Source: Clitopilus passeckerianus (lineage: Eukaryota; Basidiomycota; Agaricomycetes; Agaricales; Entolomataceae). Taken from it: DNA of 64,000 nucleotides. The translations under genes were made by a program, and so were the position numbers. The notes below the pieces were generated by a model. The model searched no databases. It worked only from the letters and a program-made list of their open reading frames with translations, and was not told the origin of the DNA. Positions 22,276 to 34,049 of the stretch are shown in pieces (position 1 is the first letter of the stretch; the number at the start of each line of letters is the position of its first letter). The stretch lies in contig CALYLX010000002.1 in the NCBI GenBank assembly GCA_944990035.1, positions 62,001-126,000 on the forward strand, written 5' to 3'.

Positions 22276-23201
22276 GCAGGGCCTTCTGGAAACTCAACAT
22301 CACATGATAAACGAACAGCATGACAACTCAGAACCCACAGCACCTTCATTTTGAATTTTAGACCCTGAAAGTGTGTTCGGGTGTGTTGTATCGTGTCCCA
22401 CAGATCCAACTGGCAAGGCTAGCACCAGGAAATAGTACCATTTTTACGATTCCGCCACAAAGTTGACCATACTGCCAAGAGGGTTTTGGGGGGTTTTCAG
22501 GGCATAGTGGAAACTACAATCTGATTCCAGAGTCCGGATTACGAAGGAGGACTCCGAGGCATTCACTGGCATGGGTGATACGCAAAATCAATCAATCTTG
22601 AGGGGTTGTCACGAGCAAATCCAGAGGTCTGTTCGTGGAATAGTGGAGATTCAGAGATTGTCGACTGTGAAGAAAACCCTGGGATGGCCAAGCCAAGGAA
22701 GTACTTCATATGAATACGGTATTTGCGCTCGGGCTGGGCGGGCGAGCAATTCTGCAGAGTCCGTACGCCTGGTAAACAGTCCAAGGCGCGCGGGTCTGTT
22801 AGAATTTTGAACCAGACTCAGGCAGAGTCATCGCGAAGCTGGCGCATCATATCGACCGGATCTGGTTCGCCTAGGGGTCGATCTCAGAGGTTCATTGATA
22901 TGCTCACACCAAGGTTGGCGTTGATTATCCAGGCCTCTGCAAATCGCCTTTCTGCATGCCCGAGTTGGAATGCCATTTTCCTACAATCTAGTACCCTACC
23001 CGCTGTTATTTTGCCTGGAATCATATTTGCACCGAACTTTACTTGGCCAAACCTAGTTGCTGTGTCCCCGGAACAGATAGAACTTCGTATTTGATACAGT
23101 GAATGAATTTGTTACAATTTTGTGGTCATACAGTAAGAACAAACAGCACGAGCCCTAGAAGTGACCAATTTGAAGGCGATCACTCCACCTTTCCAGGAAG
23201 C
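22276..23201. other. Gene-poor stretch
   Basis: No gene supported. Fragmentary frames occur on both strands (for example 22563-22784 minus and 22723-23094 plus) without domains. It could be decayed sequence or the long 3' flank of the esterase gene. Confidence 0.4.
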
Positions 23202-24758
23202 TTACAAACACTGGAAGTAGTAGTCGTTAAGCTTCTGGCAAGTGGTCCCGGTCGTGCAGACAGTCGGGCCAGACCAGCCGATACCACCACTGGAAAACAA
23301 GTCAGTGATTAATCTTCAGGATAAAGCCTTTTGACGACCTACCATTGACCATACTTAACTTGAGTAGGCCCAGAGGGAGGAGGGCTGGTGGTGGTGGGAG
23401 GAGTCGTGGTAGGGGGAGTCGTGGTAGGGGGAGTCGTGGTTGGGGGAGTCGTGGTAGGAGGAGTCGTGGTTCCACCGTCAGAGCCAAGTGTCGGGGTCGT
23501 CCAATTGATCCAGTCGCTCGGGTTGAAATTGAAATTTCCACTCCCATCCGTTTTGAAGATGTTCGTGTTCGTATTCTGCCCCAGCAAGAACCTCTTCACA
23601 AACGCATCCAAATCCGCCTGCTGCTTCGATGGGAACGAACAATGGGCATGGCCGCCCACCTGCGAAAAGCCATGATAATCTGGCTTCCCCAATGCCTTGT
23701 AAACCTCATGCGTCGCCGACATGCATCCATACGAGCTATAAGGGCCCAACCAAAGATAATCCGTGTTCTCAATGCTGAACAACGGCCTGGGGCTCACTAG
23801 CGCCGCGAGTAAATGGTGGTCGAACGGAAGGGGATTGACCGACTTGGAAGCATAGTTGTTGAACGCGGTAGCGAACCACACATTCTCCTGCACGATCTCA
23901 CTCGCCGTCTGCGTATCCTGACCCTGGTTGTGCATGCTGTCTGAGAGGCGCCAGCATGCGGTTCCGCCGGAGCCAGACTCCTGGGGGATAGTGAGCGCGA
24001 TGCGGTTGTCGAGCGCACCAGCGACAAGAGCACCCTTGCCGTTGCGAGAGCAGCCTGTGACGCCGACGCGCTTAGGGTCGATGTTTGCGCCGGGTGTGGC
24101 CTCTAGAGCATCAAGGATGCGAGATACACCCCAGGCCCAGGCAGTCAGAGCGCCGGCGCCGCCGTCGGAGCCGTAGAGGGTGAAGAATTTACCCTTGCCA
24201 CGAGAGGACTGGTCGTTCTGGGCACCCAAGTCGTCGTTGTTGAAGTTGATGAAGGCGACGCCCTGGGGCTGGGGGATGCTGGCGCCACCGACGCCGATGA
24301 TGGCGGGGTAAGGCTTCGTCCCGCTACTGGGGAAGGTGATTGTTGGGGAGAAGGTGATGCTGGTGCTACCAACGGTCGCGGTAATGGTGAGTGTGTTGCC
24401 AGAGAAGGAGGCGGTCAGCTTGTCCGGTGCGCCGGGCTTGACGCCGAGCTCATACTTTTGCAGGAGGGTGTTGATCTCGGATTGGCGACAGGTCCAGTCG
24501 GCAGCGGTGGTGACCGCTTGGCCCGAGAGGAAGTGGAAGGGGTCTGGGAGCTTTGAGATGGGGGTGGTGAAGGTGCCAGGGTCGGGGGTTGAAGGGCAGG
24601 CTCGACGATGGAGGACCTCAGCTATAGATTGGGGGTTGTCAGTAGAGCTCTTCTGTGGGTGGGAAAGCAGTCCTGGGTTACTTACGTTGGTTCCCAGAGG
24701 CAGCTTGCGCCGTCGCAAGTGCCATGGCCAAAACCGTGGCGATGGACAAGGATATCAT
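23202..24758 (-). CDS. Secreted glucuronoyl esterase (CE15) with C-terminal CBM1
   Basis: Exon 1 (24758-24686) encodes the signal peptide ([19 protein letters not shown]). The long middle part is the CE15 domain: the serine-elbow motif GCSRNGKG, the conserved PQESGSGG with the predicted acid Glu, and the His region GGHAHCSFP. Glucuronoyl esterases cut the ester link between 4-O-methyl-glucuronic acid of xylan and lignin. A Pro/Thr linker made of 15-bp repeats follows. The last intron (23342-23290) splits a Cys codon, and the last exon (23289-23202) completes a family-1 cellulose-binding module: [12 protein letters not shown], four Cys in all, and the aromatic triad W, Y, Y near [13 protein letters not shown] box lies about 70 bp upstream of the ATG. 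Confidence 0.92.
23392..23472 (-). repeat. 15-bp repeats encoding the Thr/Pro linker of the esterase
   Basis: About five near-identical 15-bp units (plus-strand consensus GGAGTCGTGGTAGGG with single-base changes) encode repeated TTTPP in the linker between the CE15 domain and the CBM1. Such O-glycosylated linkers commonly vary in copy number. Confidence 0.85.
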
Positions 24759-24827
24759 TCTGGGTAGAGCGTTAGGCCAGTGAGTGTTGGCTTCGTTCTG
24801 CCCATTGCACATCTCTCTTGGCCGCTC

Positions 24828-24833
24828 TTTATA
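24828..24833 (-). promoter_or_regulatory. TATA box of the CE15 esterase gene
   Basis: TATAAA on the minus strand, 70-75 bp upstream of the ATG at 24758, a normal distance for a fungal core promoter with a short leader. Confidence 0.5.
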
Positions 24834-26400
24834 GAAAAACGAACGTATCGAGAACGTGATCTGCCGGAGACCTGGCTAGCAGCGTGTGTAGGCGAGATGT
24901 TGTAAGGCCAAGATCGTCGGTAAAACAAAGAAAATGAAAGCTGGTCAGCCGACGAAACGTGCAGCGACCCGGAACATTTGCGCTGAGCAGGACGTCAACG
25001 ATTGAATGAGTTCGGGAGGTTCTCTGGAAGAGACTCGGTTGATTGTTGGGTATTAGAAGACATTTGAAACGTTTTGTGAATGAATACTTTCTGCAGAAAA
25101 GTAGTGAACAAGCCCTGATGAACAGAGTTGCCAACAATGATCAAAGAAGATCAATAGATGTCCGAATTCCAGTCTCGGTCGCGTGGCACTCGCGTGGTGG
25201 AGAGTTTTCGAGTTTCCAGCGAGTTTCCAGCGAGTGTTCATTAAGCGGCTCCACGTGGCTCCACCCGCTCGGGCCGACAATGCATGACGATCATGCAGGA
25301 TCATCCAAGTGCTCCTCGTCGTCTCGCCCAATTTCTGGAGCATTGTAACAATTCTATGCGAGATCAGGCTCGAAAACCCCAGTATCTACAAAGGTACACA
25401 AAATCAAATTTATTCATGTTGGGTCCCTTTTTTCAGCGCTCTCCCCTGCCTAAAGTGCCACAAGAAAAGGCTATCGAGCGATACAGAGGCTTTGAGGAGG
25501 GGACAAGATAAGAACCATCAGCCTGCTGCCAAGCCTGGATCCGTCGCAAGAAGTCCGGAGGCCAAGAGGAGCTGTGTTCCGGGATCAAGGCGATGGTGTC
25601 CTCCACGAGTAACGAAGTTGTAGCCACTGTAACGGAGATTCTGACAATTTGAACTGCATTTCTCGATCGACCACAACGTTGTAAGGTCTTCTCCTACCCG
25701 TTTCTGAACCACCGCAAAGTGCTTCGGTCCTTGGCTTGCAAGGCTATCGCAAGAGAACCTCTTGAGTGGGGGTTACTCCAACGCGGACTGGAACACGAGA
25801 TGGCCATTACCCGAGTTAAACGTCCAGTGCAGCTGAATCAGTGCTGAATCCAGCAGTCATCATGGAGGATCACTGGAGCCTATCCATTCCCGGTACCTTA
25901 TTTTATGCCTTAATCGCTTAAGTATTTCCGTGATCCCTCTCGTTCGTGAACTTTACGACCACCACAACTCTGTCCTCCTTCCAACTCCCATGTAATTTGA
26001 TGGATATCCCTTCCAATCATCTTATGTTCTTACATTGACCAATTATTTGGTCTCCCTTTTCCCGTAGTCTATCCAGGATACTCCCCCGTCGTAGCAGCCT
26101 TCCTCATCCAGATTGACGAATACTTTTACTGGGCTTTAGAGTTCCCAGATGTATTTCTTCATTGAAATACAATAGATATCTACTGCAATATTTGTCTCCT
26201 GTCAGCTATTCTACACATATTGCGGGCCCTGCCTTCTGCCAGTCTTACTGTGTTATGAGGAAAGACCCTCCATCGGCGTGAATCGATATTTCTCGGATCC
26301 CCGCTCCTGAGTCACAAAGTACTCCCGGATCTTATCAGCGTTCGCTTATAATCCGAAAGCTTCAACAGATCGAGGACGTCTATCAACAACAACCAGCAAT
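24834..26400. other. Long intergenic region between the CE15 and LYC1-like genes
   Basis: About 1.6 kb between divergent genes. Short frames occur on both strands (for example 25043-25348 and 25309-25623) but no product is recognisable. An 11-bp unit CGAGTTTCCAG is repeated in tandem at 25209-25230, and a CACGTG hexamer lies near 25252-25257. Probably the regulatory region of the esterase gene plus spacer. Confidence 0.4.
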
Positions 26401-27695
26401 ATGAAGCCCACCCTAGCATCGATCTCGCTGTTCCCAGCAACGCCTGAGCAAATAATCGAGTCACGCCGTCGATCATTTGTATCGTGGGGGGCAGACCTGA
26501 CCTTGGAACAGTTCCTTGCTCGAGATGCGAGGATGGATACTTTTGAACAAGCCACTGGGGGAAGATTTATCACCTGGTGTGTCTCGTAATGGTCCATGGT
26601 GAAAGAGATTGATACAATACCTTAACCAGGGTTTTGGTACCTAGAGATGATCCACAAACGTTAGATTTCTTCTGTTCCTGCGAAAGGTAATTATTCTGAA
26701 GCTGTATCTGACCGCAACCTTCTTGGATGCTAATTTGACAATGCTATTGCAGTTTCCGACGTGATGGAGTGGTCTGGGAAGGGGGTGTAGCCCGACAAGT
26801 GACTGGCTATGGTATAGCGTCGGTTTTTACCCCAGAAAGTCGCCGGGGACATGGATATGCTCGACATATGATGCGGCTACTGCATTGGGTCCTCGCAGAC
26901 GCGTCTCGCCTACCAGAAAAATACCCCGCGGAATGGGGAGAGCCTCCAGCGAGGGCCTCTGGTGCCGGAGACGGGTGGTTCTCCGCACTCTGGAGTGACG
27001 TCGGAAGAGACTTCTATCGTCTGGCAGGGCCAACCCCGGACTTAGAAGGCTGGATAGTTCGTGGAGAAAAGTCTACTTTATGGGATGTTCCCTCGCAGAA
27101 AGTTGAAAATTTGGAGGATGGCAGATGGACATGGCTCAGGGAAGAAGAGTTGTTGGAAGCATGGGATCAGGATGCCAAAAATATTGCGTCCGAAAAGAAA
27201 CCCAGCCAGACACCTCTTTCTTTCGCCTTTCTTCCGAGATTGGGGGTTGCAGCTTTCCAACATCGTCGCCTCAAACACTATATAGAGAACGATGGGCTAC
27301 AAGTAAATCGATGGGGTATCGTGAGGCAAGATGCCAACATCACGATCGCAGAGGCGCTATCTTCGACGGACGCTACCTTTGCCAGTTGGATGTTCGAACT
27401 TCGGTCCAATCCAAAGACTCTTCTGATTACTCGGCTGATATCCTCCGAGGAACAATTCCCGACACTCCTTGGATTAATCATGCGGGAGGCTCAACGCCAT
27501 AACCTTTCCAGGATAGAGGTCTATAATTTGCCTGATCATCTGCAGGAAATAGCCAGCTCTCTCGGAAGCAGGACCATTGAAAGGGGTGAACATCTACCTT
27601 CATTCAAATGGTATGGGACGGAAAGCAATCAGGACATTGAATGGCTGCTCAATGAGAGGTACGTTGATAAACACAACTTTCGTTCCAGACTTTGA
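26401..27695 (+). CDS. LYC1-like N-acetyltransferase (GNAT fold)
   Basis: Three exons: 26401 to about 26571 (ending ITW, with a split Trp codon), a short exon encoding VLVPRDDPQTLDFFCSCE, and a long exon from about 26755 to the stop at 27693-27695. The region GYGIASVFTPESRRGHGYAR is the acetyl-CoA-binding motif A of the GNAT fold (RxxGxGxA type), and SALWSDVGRDFY follows as in fungal LYC1-type lysine N6-acetyltransferases. LYC1 acetylates free lysine at the start of lysine catabolism in Yarrowia. The substrate here is inferred from family likeness only. The N-terminal LTLEQFLARDARM segment also fits the family. No signal peptide, so probably cytosolic. Confidence 0.75.
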
Positions 27696-28007
27696 ATACA
27701 TAAACAGGTTCTGTTGGTGCTAGACTCTCCCGATGTTTAACTTTGAAGATTAATACATTCTGTCCGAGATACTAGTGTGGAATTCATGTGGCGCAAACAC
27801 GAGGTGGCTTTGATCGGTCTTCGAATGGCTTCCTATCGAGCAAACGAACCAAAAAAATCTCTCAAATCGTCTCTTGTGAGCTTGCTTGGGTGTAGAATTT
27901 GTCCTGGCCGTCGGTGGATGGGTGGGCAATTTGAACTCCAGATGGTCCAAGTGCGTGACATCTGCTTGTGACACTTCTTCAACCGCTTTTGCCAGTGAAC
28001 CTCCGCC
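27696..28007. other. Short intergenic region
   Basis: 312 bp between two plus-strand genes; no coding signal supported. It must hold the promoter of the membrane glycosyltransferase-like gene. Confidence 0.45.
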
Positions 28008-30470
28008 ATGCGTAGGGCGACCAAGCGCTATATGCGATCTCAAGGCCATATCTTAGCTTTAGCGCTGATTCTTGCTGTTTGTTGGTATTGGAAAAGTCGG
28101 CCACTGCTGAATGGTTTCTTGCACGACGACGACGACGACAATGCCATTCCGATACCAGATGGTTTGGCACAGCTGGAACAATTGTTGCCCGGCGAACACC
28201 AAGACTCGCTCTCAGCAGTGCTACCCGTGACTTCAGAGTCGCTTCTAGCTCTTCAGAAGAACCTAGATTTGCTATTGGAATCGCCATCGATCGTTCAAGA
28301 AATAATCATCATCTGCTCGCCTTCCCTGGTAGGGGCAACACGAGCCGTTGCCAAGACGTACGCAAGCGTTCATGAAGGTGAAATCGACATCGTCATTAGC
28401 CCACTCATCGGCGGTCTGGACTATACAACAGGGCTCTTAGATGCTGCATCTCATGCAATGTCGGATTGGATCCTTCTTATGGACCAACATGGTTTACTGA
28501 ATGAAGGTCCTCGTGCTAGAGAGATGCTTCTCCGCCCTCCGGCTGTCTCACTTCCGTTCGGTCTACGAGGTTGTGGTGTCTTCCGGAATCATACCTACTT
28601 GGCGAAATCAACTTCCTCGTTCTATGCACAACGCCTTCATCTTCCTTTCATGGTCCCTTCATACCTGACTTCTGTCGATCCCAGTGATGGAACACCGAAA
28701 TCGGACACATGGTCGGAGATCAGCTCCCGCCTAGCTGAAGGTCACCACGAATGGACTGGAGGGCTCGTTTTGGACCCAGGATCTTCCGATGCTACTTGTA
28801 TGTACGCTTCTGATACGGAGCAAAGCCATACAGGGTATACTAGTGGTCGAAGTCATGTGCTACCGTCAAGGACACATTCTCGGCCTCTAATATTAGATGT
28901 AATGCCTGAAATTCTCCCGGCCTTTCCTGGTCAAATCATATTTGGAGCGGAACTACCCGCCATTGAGGACTTGAAATCTCTAGCCCCGACCCTCTGTATG
29001 ATGCAGGACAAGGGCCATCTTGTTCACTCGACTATCTCTCGACCACCTAGTATTGAATCGGGAATCCCGTCCTCTGTCTCGGGATACTCGAACGTATTGC
29101 GAGTCTCTAATTGCACACTTCTGTACTCCCTATCATCTGAGGCGGGAATGACGTGGACGGCATTAAATCATCATCTCCCCAGGACGCCGGACGTACTGAT
29201 CACGTTGGAAAGCAGCGATGGCCTATTACCAGCAAGGGACTCTCTGCAAGAAGAGCCAACTGAGGCTGTCGTTGTCCGACTACGCCGCTCGGAGTTGCAT
29301 CATTCCAAATGGATGGCCACTTTATCGTTGGAGGCTTGGTTGAGTGAGTATATGCGCAATTTATCGACCGAAAGCACCGTCTAACCGAACACAAATACCA
29401 GATTGGCACCGACCCCGCATTGATATCAGCATAATCACGAACAATCGTCCCCATTCCCTGAGCCGCCTGCTTAAATCTCTATCAGAAAGCTTTTTCTACG
29501 GGGATAGTGTCGACGTTCAACTCCATCTTGAACAGACTGCCGACCAGGACACTCTGGAAATTTCAAGGAACCTTTCTTGGCCTTATGGAAATGTTTATGA
29601 ACATCATCGAGTCTTTCATGGTGGGCTCATGGCTGCGGTCGTCGAATCCTGGTATCCGCATACGAATGACACGTACGGCTTGTTACTCGAAGACGATACC
29701 GAAGTGTCTCCTCTTTTCTATGCCTGGGTCAAAATGAATATACTGAAGTATCGGTGAGCGAAAGCCATCACCAAATAGTTCTTCATCCCTCGTTCCTAAT
29801 GCTTACGTTCTGTAGGTATGGTAAACCTGCTGACCGGTCTTCGAAGGTCTTCGGTCTTAGTCTCTACCAGCAGAAAGTCATAGAACTCCAACCGGAAGGA
29901 AGAAGAGAGTTCAACGCAAGCTCGATACTCGAACGGCATGGTCAATATGATCCGATATCCCCATACCTTTCACAAATCCCATGTAGCTGGGGAGCGGTCT
30001 ATTTTCCAGAGCACTGGAGAGAATTTCATGCATATACGATCAAAAGGCTTTCAGAGAGGGGTGTAAATAAATCCGATATGGTCGTGCCAGGGGTACGCTC
30101 CAACAACTGGACGAGATCGTGGAAGAAGTATTTCATCGAATTCGCTTTCCTCCGAGGACTTGTCATGATCTATCCAAATTTTCCTAATTATGTCTCGCTA
30201 TCGACAAATCATCTTGAACTGGGTTCGCATGTCAAGGCTCGTACTGCCGCAAAGAAAGATTTGTTTCTGTTGCCATTGATGCAGCTACCTCGGCACGGGG
30301 ACGAGAACTTGCAAGTCGGCACACCTACTCTACTTTCTTTGCCGAATCAGGCCCTTCCTGGTTTCAGTTCTCTACCTGTCCTCAGTCTGATGGGCAATTT
30401 CACTACTCTGGTGGCTCTGGAAGAAGACGGTAGATTGAGATGCAGGGAGCTTGCTTGGTGCAATCTTTAA
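28008..30470 (+). CDS. Type II membrane glycosyltransferase-like protein
   Basis: Three exons: 28008 to about 29344, about 29401 to 29756, and about 29817 to 30470. The N-terminus is short and basic, followed by one membrane helix (ILALALILAVCWYW, about residues 15-28) and a luminal stem with an Asp run, the layout of Golgi type II enzymes. The catalytic-looking part starts at IDISIITNNRPHSLSRLLKS, the nucleotide-binding beginning of GT2/GT-A-type transferases, and contains the acidic motif LLLEDDTEVSP in place of the DxD metal site. A conserved CSWGAVYFPEHW segment follows. Donor and acceptor are unknown. It converges on PAT1, with only 125 bp between the two stop codons. Confidence 0.68.
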
Positions 30471-30595
30471 ACGTTATGGCCCACGCCAGAAGCCCTCTAT
30501 TCGGAAAATGATTCTAGGAGAAACCTTTAGTTATTGTACAAAAGATATCGTGCGATGTAATAAAGAAGTGAAGATTTATCGTACTTTCGATAGCA

Positions 30596-33500
30596 TTACA
30601 GAGCAATTTGAGAACTATCTAGTCCAAGCGCATGTAAGAAAAGATTAACGTTGGCTAGTTTTGTTTGACGTTCTTCCTCAGAAGAAACCCAGCCCTTGTT
30701 GACAGTAAGTACTAGATCAAGAATCTTTTCGCGTAGGGACGTAATGAGAACTTGATGCTGCTCCAGAACAGCATGAAGTGCGATTGCAGCGAGCAGCTGC
30801 CAGACAGGTTGGTCAGCATGGTCGGCAGCTGGCTTGTTATGGCCAGGAGGCATATTGACCACGATCCTGGTCGAGGGGAATAGCGAAGGTAAATGAGGTG
30901 CCAGGAGTTGGAACATGTGGTCGAACATCATCTGCCTACGATAGCTGTTAGACGCTAGCGCGGGGCCAAGGAGCCAAAGCACGTACCATTGTTGCGCCTC
31001 CTCGGGTGTAGGGGTCTCCTCAAGCTCCACGCCACTCTTTAGAGCTTGCTTCATGACTTCAACTCGGCTGAGGAAGAGTGTAAGCAACGCAATACCAGGC
31101 TGTGGAACATATCAGCACTGAACATCAGTATCCATGCCGTGGGTATAACGCACCGCAGATCGTGCAACCAGTATGATGTTACACCTGTCGAGGAGTAGAC
31201 CTAAAAGACCTGTCACGAGCCTTAAATCCGCTCGAGCCACGACGGGTAGGATGCTTTGCAAAACGCCAGACAAGAAGGCATCTGTCTGACGCTCCATATC
31301 AGTATGGGCAGGAGACTCTGTTTCGGTATCGAGCAGATATGCCTCTTGTACGACATCTAGTTGGTCGAAGCAAGCCACAAGTAGCGTCAACAATGTGAAC
31401 ATTTGTTGATGGCTGAGATGGCGGGTAACTCGTGGAAGGATCTTCTTGCCTTTGCTTGGCTTCAGGAGGGAGATGAATGGGTGAGGGTTACTATTCGAGG
31501 GTCAGATATACGCCCATAGTCAGTTTGGATATTATCGTACCTGGTCTCAAGAGGGACCATAACCTTGAGTCCATCCCATAACTGGTCGACGGAGGCATCG
31601 TATTCTTTTTTCCTGTTCCGATGGTGAGGCCAGGGTCATAACAACAACATGGGTGCGTACCACTCCTCCATCATCTCTTCTCCATCTTCAGGGCTGGGTT
31701 CATTACGCTTGATGCTTTCCGTATTGAGGACGAGGTCGTAGAGATATTCCACAGCGACAAGAATCTCGCGTTGCGTGAGAGGCTCCTTACGAATGAGGTT
31801 GTCGGTCTATAGTGCACAGAGATCAACAGAAGTTCCATTGAGAACCACGAAAACACATACATCTCCAGCATTTCCCAGAGCCTCACGACCGAGCTTGGCT
31901 GCGGCTTCAGCTGCTCCGCCAGTGGTATGTTGGGCATCTTCCTTGGATATATGCGCATGTGCGTGTGCGTGTGCCAAGGAAGGGGACCCCCCTCCCGCGG
32001 AAGGGTCAACTTGAAGGAGCTGACGAGGAGCTGCCTTGTAGCTTCGACCAGAGGTTTTGCCCAAAACACCTTGCAAACTCTGGAGGGCTGTGAAGCCAGT
32101 AAGATTTTGGTCATTAGAGTCCGAAAAATATGGCTTACAGTGGAGACCCTTCTCTTCTTCACGTTTTCTGGCATTGCTGACAATTCTCTCGACTTGCTGT
32201 TCCATGCGCATCATTGCATTAGGGCGTCTGTTTCCTGACTTCTGCCCGAGGCCGAGACCTATACCACCACCGGAAGAGAATTTGAGCACCCTCTCATCTG
32301 GGTTCTGAGCTCCCAAGCGTGAACGTAGAATAGCGCCATAAACTTGTGCATAAAAATCATCGGCATAAGGGTCCTGGGTTACGAGTTGAGAAACTTGAAT
32401 CCGTGTGATAAAATCCTTGTCCGATTGTGTCATTAAGTCGTTATAACGAGACTGCAGCCAGAGATTAGTCCAGTAAAGAATACTGAGGTGATTGGCTGTT
32501 TACCATGTGAGCAATCTTAGCAGCCTTCCGTCGCCGTTTCTCTTCCATTTTCTCGGCCTCGACAATTTTGCGCATTGCTTCATGTCTAAGGGCTTCCTGA
32601 TCAGCTTGCGATGCTCCGTGAAGTTCCCGCATCAATTCAGCTGGGGTCATTTCTGACAGGAACCGCTGCTGTAGCTGGGTATTTTGGCCGATGAGACTGT
32701 CATGAAGAGCGCCTGGTATTTGCTGGTTCTGGCGAATTGCTGGAGATTGAGAACGTTGGCGCCTCCTCTGCTGTTGCTGTAGGAGATGAGCAGCTTGGAG
32801 CTCAGCAGCAGAAGGCCCAGAGGGTTGACGAGGGGGAGGAAATTGGTTGGGGCTGTGCGTATCATGTCGCTGTAGGTTTGCACGGGCCATGGCTCGTTCC
32901 ATCTCCTCGTAGCGCAGCTGTTCCTGCAGTTCGTGGAGTTGTTGTTGCTGTTGTAGTTCCTGCTGCTGCTGGAGATACAGAATTTGTCGCTGATGCTCAA
33001 GGAAACGTGGTGACTGGGAAGCTCCCGGCAACATCCTCGGTGGAGGTGTCTGCTGATTTTGGTGCTGCTGCTGCAAGAGTGCTCTCTGAATCTGCAGCTG
33101 ATGCTGCTGCTCCTGATACTGCAGAATCTGCTGCCGTCGAAGTTCCAGTTCCTGTTGTTGAAGCAGCCTAAGGGCTTCCTCTTCCTGCTGCCGTTCGCGT
33201 AGTTCTTGCTGTTGGCGCAGAGCTGTATTACGTTGAGCCATCATCTCTGCTTCAATCTCCTGAAGAGTCCTGACTCCGGTATGACCTTGCCCATTGGTCC
33301 GGGACGCATGGGCCTGGTGACTGATATGGGACGATTCTCCAACCGGGGTGTACCTTGCGCCAGCGGGAGAGGGTCGTCGAAGGTCAGCCGACCCAGTCCT
33401 AGCAAGGTTGGAGTTGCTGCCCATCCGAGGAAGCACAGAGAAGGGAGACTTGTTGTCCCAAATGTCCTCAAGAGACCTGGCGTTTGCCCGCGCTTCTACG

Positions 33501-33934
33501 ATAATTTAAAAATTCAATGAACTTCCACAAGTGCCAGGCTCAACACTCACGAGGCTGCTCATGCTGTCTCTCAGGTGCATGTGTAACCGTTGGTCCGGTA
33601 TCATGCCTGATCTCCTGCCTCTGTGCCTGCTGGGGTGCTGCTGAAGTTTCGGGAAGACCACCTAAGCCTTGATTTGCAAAATCGAAATCTTTTCCTATAC
33701 GATGGCTAAGTACACGTATCCAGACGTCGTATAGAGGCGCTTACCAACGGGTAGAGCGCTGCCAAAAGTCTCATCGTTGAGGTCATCACCCCCCTCCTGT
33801 AGCAGATCCCCAAGCCCGTCGTAGCTCTCTTCTCCCCATGTGTACACGGCAAGATCGTCGTCCTTTTGCGGACCTTTCCTGAACTTAAGCCCTTCCTGCT
33901 CGAGGTCGGGCTGCTCGAAGCCGAAAAAGGACAT
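30596..33934 (-). CDS. PAT1: PAT1, deadenylation-dependent mRNA decapping activator
   Basis: Starts at 33934 with MSFFGFEQPDLE, the expected N-terminal beginning of Pat1, which binds Dhh1. A long Gln/Leu-rich region (about 32660-33260) follows, and then the conserved core DKDFITRIQVSQLVTQDPYADDFY (its central 20 residues seen at about 32350-32405). Next come a HAHAHAHA stretch and the helical Pat-C repeat domain (HLSHQQ near 31400, VACFDQLDVV, then the C-terminal LFLHALGLDSSQIAL). Pat1 bridges the Lsm1-7 ring and Dcp2 to drive decapping in P-bodies. Several introns (near 32440, 32105, 31860, 31640, 31500, 31130 and 30950) interrupt it. Only 116 bp separate its ATG from the upstream GDB1 stop. 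Confidence 0.9.
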
Positions 33935-34049
33935 TGACGGCGACGACAACGGCAGCGGCGACGACACCAGAGTTTCGAAAACCTTCAAGAATGAATCACA
34001 CAAATTCGTGTTTGCCCCGAAAGAAGTAGTGCTACATGTACAAATAGAC

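Noticed and set aside
22563..22784. Possible transposon remnant
   Set aside because: A fragment on the minus strand looked protein-like, but no transposase, reverse transcriptase, terminal repeat or target duplication could be seen.
23345..23800. 151-codon Arg/Gly-rich plus-strand ORF
   Set aside because: Reverse reading of the CE15 linker repeats and catalytic domain; no independent evidence.
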